Of a stretch of DNA of 64,000 nucleotides, positions 51,201-60,200 are shown one piece after another. Origin of the DNA: Meghimatium bilineatum (taxonomy: Eukaryota > Mollusca > Gastropoda > Stylommatophora > Philomycidae). Under the pieces are notes generated by a model. That model ran no database searches. It was not told the origin of the DNA and saw only the letters and a list, made by a program, of their open reading frames with translations. Made by a program: the position numbers and the translations under genes. Positions within the stretch are counted from its first letter, which is position 1; the number at the start of each line of letters is the position of its first letter. Where the stretch lies: the NCBI GenBank assembly GCA_034231615.1, contig CM067316.1, forward strand, positions 62,705,353-62,769,352, read 5' to 3'.

Positions 51201-54200
51201 GACTATGTCTGGTGGGATGGAATAAGTCAAAATTTTTACTCCAAAGGAAAGACAATAAGGTTTCCTATTCCACTCCTTAAAGTGTATAAGGAAAACGGTG
51301 TTTGGTTTATTTTTGATGGCCCAACACAGCATACGCAAAAATAATATGATCCACATCACACTCACTTTTCTGTAAGATTTTCAAAGTATCCATTTTCAAT
51401 GGTAAGGTTGACCTAAAAGCCATTGGTTATTTTCTAAAATATTTAAACTTAAAATTAAATCTCAAATCACTAGACTAGAAAGTTGGTGCACCACTAAACA
51501 CTGGACTAATAAGCTGGTGCACCACTAAACACTGGACTAATAAGCTGGTGCACCACTAAACACTGGACTAATAAGCTGGTGCACCACTAAACACTGGACT
51601 AGGACGCAGGTGCAGCACTAAACGTTGAACTCCCAAGGTAAGGAAAGCTTCTACTACATTATTATATATTGTTATTTTATTATTTCAAACAGAATTTCAG
51701 ATAAAGTAATCAAAGAATTGTTCACAAACTAAAGACAGATATAAAAAAATCTTTTATTACCATAAGCAAGTCTGCTGTTTTAAAATCAATTAATAAACTT
51801 TACAGACAATATTTAGTGTATGAGCAAATGCAAATTGACATCACAGGTAATAAATATATTGTTTTTCTGATCAAATACTGTAGAGTTTCAATATATGAAA
51901 CTTTCTTACATGAAAATTCTTGATTCCCACTGTGATCTTGTTAAGATTAAGCAGAGACAAGGAAATTGCAAGTCCGGATGTATCTTCACAACAATATGTC
52001 CACTCAGCAAAAGGTGGACGCTTGTGGGGAATGGTTAGTGACATAGACAACGTTCGTTCCCCTCTCAATATTGGCAACTATGGAAAAATATTTCAACAAA
52101 TACACATCATAGAAATATATAAGCCTATATATATATATATATATATATGTATTGCATCATCAATAGTTAATGGGCATCAACTGAGAAAAATGACTAGATC
52201 TATATTTGTGCATCAATGTGAACCTATAACCCACTAGCTTATGTGCTCTTTAGATAAAAATTTGGTATGTGATTCTAAAATAATTCCCTACTTTCAAAAA
52301 TTCTTGAGACTAATGGAAATTGAACCAGTCCGTTCAATGGCACCAAATCGCCTAGCAACTATTTAACACGCGTTCTTCCATACTTGACTAACCGCATCTC
52401 CAAAAAAAGATGCGATTTCGTCAAGCCATTCAAACCGTGCACACAAAGTCACCAGAACGGACAGATCGAGGCAAGGACTATTACAACAACAACAAACATC
52501 CCGTACAAGTATTGAAATATCCTCAGTAACAACAAACATATAACATAATATCCATATTATTTATACAAGGGCTGATTGGTCTTCTTATAAACATGGATAA
52601 CATATATAGACAATACAATTTTGCTTCGAATTTTCCCTACTTTCAAAATGTGTGTACATGGGTTTCTGTAGAATGTGTTGGTGGAGAGCAGATGGCATAT
52701 TTTTCTGTGGTTTTTTTTGGGTGTGTTTGTTTGAAAGAATGGAAATTGTTTAAGAAACTTAATATAAGAGAATGCATTTAAGAAAAGAAAGCAATCATCA
52801 CAACATAGTTTAAATATGTGTAGAAGTGGTAGATATCTTTACAATAGCAGCAGACCTGACACAGAAAACAAAGACGAATAAATGTTAAGAGCATGCACAC
52901 CTTTTATATGTAATTCACACCAGCACAACACTTAGCACTATCGAAACCTGTGTATACATTTTCAAAGACTGGTATTATTTTAAAAACACATACCAAACGT
53001 TTCAATAACAGAGCACTTGCACAGTAGCTCTAACAATAATTCTAAATTATTCCCACAACTCAGAAACTCTGTGTAATATTAATTTTCAGGTGGGTGACTG
53101 ATGAATTAGCTGCATCAAATATTTAGTAATATTCATTGGTGCACCTTTCCTGCTTGATGACTCTCTGAGCAAAGTGGCTTTCTCATATTTCAACATATGT
53201 ATCCAATTATTTTGTACATCTTGTAGTGAGATATGCTCCTTTCATCTGAGGACATGAGTCCAATCTGATTATATCAGAGCTTCTGGATGTCTCCTATAAT
53301 GGTCATGATTCGGTAATCATGTTTTCTTGATTAGAAAATTGGTAATCATGTCACCATAACCTCTTAAATCTCTAGCAGATTAGTTATTGATACGAAAAAG
53401 TTTGTAGCATATATAGGCCTATTCAAGAAGTCAGCCATTAACTAGCAACATTAAGGACGCAGCCATCAACTCAGCATTGTTTGACTGCAGTGATTTTCTA
53501 GGCAATATAAATATATTCTGTAGTTTTCCATTGTTTCCTAATGGGTCAAAATGCATAATTGCCTGCGGTAAGATTTGAACCCAGCGTCTTGTCCATCACA
53601 GGCACACTCTCTACATCAATGCCACAGAGCTGGACAAAACATCATTGGTATTCACATTGTTTGAGCAAAACTAAAACACATTCACTACAACAAGTGACAA
53701 AATATAGAACATCAAGTGATTTCATAATAGTTTACACACACAAAGTAGAATGAAAACTAGCAAGTCTACACACCAATTGATATAACAATAGATAACACCA
53801 AAGTGAAACAGGCCAAAGAATTTAAATATTTAGGCAGCATTTTTTCCAAAAATGGAGGACTAGACAGAAAAATAGAGTCAAGGTGTCAGAAAGAAAACAC
53901 AGTGGCTTATCAACTTTTATCATTACTTCTTCCCTCCAAAGATCAAGATGAAAATCAAAAGACAGATAATATCTACAATTTTTATATCAACACTGCTATC
54001 AATGTTAAACATGGTCTTTAACAGACTTGCAGCAGAGGAAATTCGCTACATATGAAATAAAGTGTCTGAGAAAGTCCATAATGGCTACTAAACTAGATAA
54101 AATAAAACATTAGGAAATTAGGAAAAGAGTTGCTATAATATCATGTATTGAACATATTGAAAGACAGCAAAATGGTTTTATCACCTTATGAGGATGAACC

Positions 54201-57200
54201 CAAAACAGATACCAATAAGAGTATATAACCAAAAAATATCTGAATATAAAGCCAAAGGTAGACCAAGAAAACAGTGGATAGAAAACATCAAAATAACCTT
54301 AAACAAGCATGAACTTAATTCAACTGCGGCAACACATCTGGTCTTGGAACTACAACTGAAGCTCCCACCCCTACGTTTAACAACAAGTGTGGATACTATC
54401 AACCATCATTCACCTGGAGATAAACAATAAACGTAATACTGAAGTTTGGCATTTGTTAACCATTTTTTCTACCTACAATTTGGCTATAAACAGTTTCAAC
54501 TATATGACAACCCTGTTTTAAAAATAATTTTATAAAAGCAAAATAAGAGAAATAAGATTTTTTTACCTTGCCAACCAAATGTAACATCCCTTTAATGGCA
54601 ATTCCATTAGATTTAGCCATTTTTTTTAGATGAAATTGATTATCCAAATAAGTGCTTGTTAGATTTAAGTCAGTAACCAATTCCTTGCTGTTCATATAAC
54701 TTGATTCTTGTAAAGAAAGAACGGACATTTTATTTATTTTATGTAGTAGATACAATCATATGATATATTGAGTGAAGAAAACTGATCATATAACTTGTAT
54801 GTGAGTCCTCAGACTTACTGACTCCAAGAAAACTGATCCTATAACTTGTATGTGAGTCTTCAGACTTACTGACTCCAAGAAAACTGATCATATAACTTGT
54901 ATGTGAGTCCTCAGACTTACTGACTCCAAGAAAACTGATCATATAACTTGTATGTGAGTCCTCAGACTTACTGACTCCAAGAAAACTGATCATGTATGTA
55001 AGTCCTCAGACTTACTAATGAAGAAATAAAAGGAAGAAAAAAGAAGAAAGATACCCGGTAAGAAGAAAGAAAAGACATAAAACAGCAGATGGATGTCTGT
55101 TTTCTTTAAATACTCTTGTCTACAACTGAACAATGTAGCCCCTATATCTAATCATAACCATAAATGAGATGTCTTCATCATTATTCAAGTATAAATAGTC
55201 TAGGTTCAACAATAAGTTACCATAAGATCATGTAGGAAAAGCATTGACAATAATGAATAGAACATTAGTGTAAGCTTTGATACAAGATATTTATTTAAAA
55301 ACTGTCAATACAACCTGTTTTCTCATTATGTAGTTACATGAATGTGGTACTTGTGGCTGTGTGATGAAGGCTGCCAGGGAGGTGGTACTTGTGACTGTGT
55401 TATGAAGGCTGCCAGGGAGGTGGTACTTGTGACTGTGTGATGAAGGCTGCCAGGGAGGTGGTACTTGTGGCTGTGTGATGAAGGCTGCCAGGGAGGTGGT
55501 ACTTGTGACTGTGTTATGAAGGCTGCCAGGGAGGTGGTACTTGTGACTGTGTTATGAAGGCTGCCAGGGAGGTGGTACTTGTGACTGTGTTATGAAGGCT
55601 GCCAGGGAGGTGGTACTTGTGACTGTGTTATAAAGGCTGCCAGGGAGGTGGTACTTGTGACTGTGTTATGAAGGCTGCCAGGGAGGTGGTACTTGTGACT
55701 GTGTTATGAAGGCTGCCAGGGAGGTGGTACTTGTGGCTGTGTGATGAAGGCTGCCAGGGAGGTGGTACTTGTGACTGTGTTATGAAGGCTGCCAGGGAGG
55801 TGGTACTTGTGACTGTGTTATGAAGGCTGCCAGGGAGGTGGTACTTGTGACTGTGTTATGAAGGCTGCATGCCCTTTCTGTCAATACGTACTGTACAGGG
55901 TGAGCTTTAAATTTATCCTCCAGCAAAATAAAAGTCTTTACAGGGAGTCAAACACCAGTTCATGGCCTCTTGGACTTTACTGGGAGTCAAACACCAGTTG
56001 GTGGCCTCTTGGACTTTACTGGGAGTCAAACACCAGTTTGTGGCCTTATGGACTTTACTGGGAGTCAAACATCAGTTCATGGCCTCTTGGACTTTACTGG
56101 GAGTCAAACATCAGTTCGTGGCCTCTTGGACTTTACTGGGAGTCAAACATCAGTTCGTGGCCTCTTGGACTTTACAGGGAGTCAAACACCAGTTCATGGC
56201 CTCTTGGACTTTATTGGGAGTCAAACACCAGTTGGTGGCCTCTTGGACTTTACTGGGAGTTAAACACCAGTTGGTAGCCTTATGGACTTTACTGGGAGTC
56301 AAACACCAGTTCATGACCTCTTGGACTTTACTGGGAGTCAAACACCAGTTCGTGGCGTCTTGGACTTTACTGGGAGTCAAACACCAGTTTGTGGCCTCTT
56401 GGACTTTACTGGGAGTCAAACACCAGTTCGTGGCATCTTGGACTTTACTGGGAGTCAAACACCTGTTGGTGGCCTTATGGACTTTACTGGGAGTCAAACA
56501 CCAACTGACCTCATGAACTTTTACCTTTTTTTAAAATTTGTTAGCCATTGGCAACACCCATCCACTATATATAAGATATATAGATATAATAACTCAAGAT
56601 ATAATAACTCACATATTACTGTATAACAAGTAACAATTGAATCATTATACATACTGTATGAGCAGCAACATACAAGATATTATAGATAATCACTACTTTA
56701 ACAAATTCTACTTCTGCCATTATCACTGGTACATTATCATTGATACATTATCACTGGTACATTATCATTGGTACATTATCATTGATACATAATACCTATG
56801 ATTAATGTACATGGAACATCAATCTACTCTCAAAATAGTCAAATTTTGTAAAAAGAACTCAATATTTTTCCTATTTTAATATATCCACTTCTTACACATC
56901 TACCTACATGATCCTATTTCTTTTAAAGTTTTACTCTTCTTGTTCTCTAGGGATTCTGTGATGCAATAAATCAACTAAATAATGAACAAACAGTAGTAAA
57001 CATTTACAAATTATCCGGCTCCTCATTTGTTTTCTGGATATTTATTTTCATACTGTGTACCGGGTAATTGTTTTTTCTGCTAAAGATAAATGCAAAAAAT
57101 GTTGGTAGCTATAGGCATGAAAACCCTTTTTGACTTTATGTACAGTGAAGCAAGAGCTTAACTAAATAAAACCAGTTGCAGCAGAGATAAGAAAATAATC

Positions 57201-60200
57201 AATAACAGAGGAATGGTGTACATGTGATATTTCCTTCATTACTGAGGTTCGGCTGTATGGCAGAGGGGTGCAGAGTGTATCGTGTGGTCACTGTACCAGG
57301 GTTCAACCTCCACCGCAGGCAATTCTGCATCAGGATTGTTTAGAAATCAAATCTCCAAGAATTCTCATTTTCTCAGTGTTTCCTAGAAGATGTCACAGGG
57401 CATACATTGGGTGTCCTGACTTATCATGATATACCAAATTAAATTAAGATCTAAGGAAGTGTTCTGACTTACCATGGTATAACCAAATTAAATGGAGGTC
57501 TAATTCAATGTTCTCACTTACCAAGGAATACCAAGTTAAATGGAGGTCTAATTCAATGTTCTCACTTACCAAAGAATACCAAGTTAAATGGAGGTCTAAT
57601 TCAATGTTCTCACTTACCAAAGAATACCAAGTTAAATGGAGGTCTAATTCAATGTTCTCACTTACCAAAGAATACCAAGTTAAATGGAGGTCTAATTCAA
57701 TGTTCTCACTTACCAAAGAATACCAAATTAAATGGAGGTCTAATTCAATGTTCTCACTTACAATGGTATAATCAAGTTAACTGGAGGTGTAATTGAATGT
57801 TCTGACTTACCATGGTACACCAAATTAAATGGAGGTCTAGCTGAATGAATATAAGCAAATGCTTGGACAGAATGATCAGTTGTTGACATTTTTGTGTAAT
57901 TTATATGATGAGTTATATTTGTCCGGGGAGATTTTAAAATTAAATCATATTCAAATCGCTTATAGTGTTCAAACGTAAGGCTAAAGTTGAAAGAACGGTC
58001 AGAGCTATGACTGTTTATCTCTTCAAGAGCCCAGTTATGATGGTGGTGAAAAATGTCTGATGTGTGACTTTGTTCTGATTCCCAGTTAAAATTCAAGTCA
58101 TGTATGCTGTCCTCCATCAACAGCTGCATCTGTTGTCTGAAAAAAATAATACCAATTTTTAATTCAAAGAAACAGTGGCATGAAAGACAAGAACAAAGAT
58201 ATTTGTATAAAATGAAAAACAAAAGATTATTGCATATTTAATTTATTTTAGCATATGTGGCTGTTATTAACTGATTCACTATGGGATGCTGGTAAGTTAT
58301 CGCAGTTATTTTCTTGAACTATTGCAAGCCAACTAATTGACATTTCTAATGCTTTATTAATAACCGCCACATCTGAAGATCAAAAGGTTCCAGAGAGAAA
58401 AAGCTAACAATCAGATCAGTTTTGAACATTCTGTACCAAAGTCATTGTCTTGTTGCTGGTATTCACAGACTGTTCTGGAAGTGCATTGTTAAATTCAGTT
58501 TAGTTTTATTTCAGTTTAGTTTTAGTGTTCTGAATTAACTTTCATGCACTCTTGGCAAACCCATAGCTGCTCAGTCTCTGCCAGCACATGATGAAAATTA
58601 TGCATGCTGATGGTTCCTGTAACTCGCTGGTTACATATACACCTTATACACTTCCTCAGTTGCCCTGTTCTGCTCCCCTAGAGATAATTCTTTAAGTCTC
58701 ATTATTATATCACCTTTCATTCTGTCCTCGTTTATAAAGTAACTCATGCAGAAAGACTGAAGTATATTTATGAACACTCCGATAAACATTAGAATAGCAG
58801 TATCTGTTTGTGCACAAGTCTCAGTTTCTTTTATTATTTGTTTTTGTTTTCGATTCCATTCAGTGAACCATATTATTTTAAAAAATGTTTTGACCACTCC
58901 CCCCTTCTTCTTCTTCTCTCTCTTTTCATATTCGCTCTCTGATAACCAGCACAAACGTTTATGTAATTTTTGACAGGGAGCATTGCACTGTTTGTTTTAC
59001 AGCAGAGCTATGTTAATTTATGCCATCTGGCCTAGAACATTTATTTTCAGCAGTGATTATGCATAAATATTTAGAACTAGATAATTCATCTTGAAATAAT
59101 TATTTCCGTTACTTCATACAGCACTAGTTGATGATTCATACAACATTAGTTGATGATTCATGCAACATTAGTTGATGATTCATGCAACATTAGTTGATGA
59201 TTCATACAACATTAGTTGATGATTCATACAACACTAGTTGATGATTCATAAAGTATTACTATGAAATATAAAGTAAAGTATACATAATATACTAGTTATT
59301 CTATTTATGATAATCAAAAATTTCTTCAGCCGAGAGCAGGTAACTATTAACAGTCCATAGCCTTTTTTACAAAAGCATAAGTTCTCAGTTGAGTAGCCGA
59401 GGTGACACTCAAATACATAAGGTTTGCTGTTTCAAAGAAATGGATGTGTTAAGGGGGGTTTATGGATGCATGTTTAGTCCCTGAATGTAAGCATTCCAGT
59501 GTGAAAATATCCCAGGATCATCATGTCCTGCAAGGAGTGCAGTATATACGACTTGGCCAACTTGTGCATCACTCTTCTGTCAGATCTGTTGGCTCAACTG
59601 CAGTGATGCCACATCAAGAAGCACTTCCTGCCACGAGGGGTCTGTCACAAAAGGACAAAAATGCAATTTTCACTGGCCCGCATACACTCTCAGCAAAAAA
59701 TTCTCCATCATCAATGGGAGACCATTTCATAGAAAACAATATTAAGAAATTGAGGCAGGACATCCAGTAACAATGACTTATTCACAGGTGACAGGTTGTC
59801 ACAGATAACAGGTTGTCACAGATGACGGGTTGTCAGCCCATTCCTCAACTTAGTCACCTCCTATGACATGCATGGAAAAAAGACAGTGGCCCTATTCTCA
59901 TCACTCTGAACTATAAGTCCAGTTTCAAGTTGCTACTAGTGTCCTTCTATATATAAAAATAATCTACCATTTAAACAACCCAATTTATTGACTAAGTTAA
60001 CTTTACCTTTGCAATATTATAACAAATATACAAAAATAGATATATTATAATTTATGCACTTTTACCAACTTTTAACAAATGAATTCAATTTAAATCTACA
60101 TATGCTGCATCCATTGCTAAAAAAAAGAGTCTTCAAGACTTAATTAACTGTCATTTCCATTTAAATAACCAAGATCTAATGTTTATAGATTGTGTAATAT

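Larger units (their letters stand above)
55320..56520 (-). mobile_element. tRNA-derived SINE (family Z) expanded by two internal minisatellites
   Basis: Unique SINE body at 55860-55940 (aaggctgcatgccctttctg; tactgtacagggtgagcttt) lies between a 38-bp array made of its left flank and a 39-bp array made of its B box side. Confidence 0.85.

Noticed and set aside
51093-51365. 90-codon minus-strand frame as an apolipophorin exon
   Set aside because: The frame has no family character; the short upstream segment 51366-51412 fits splice phases and composition instead.
55858-56626. Repetitive frames (GVKHQFVASWTLL type) on both strands
   Set aside because: Product of a 39-bp minisatellite inside a SINE.
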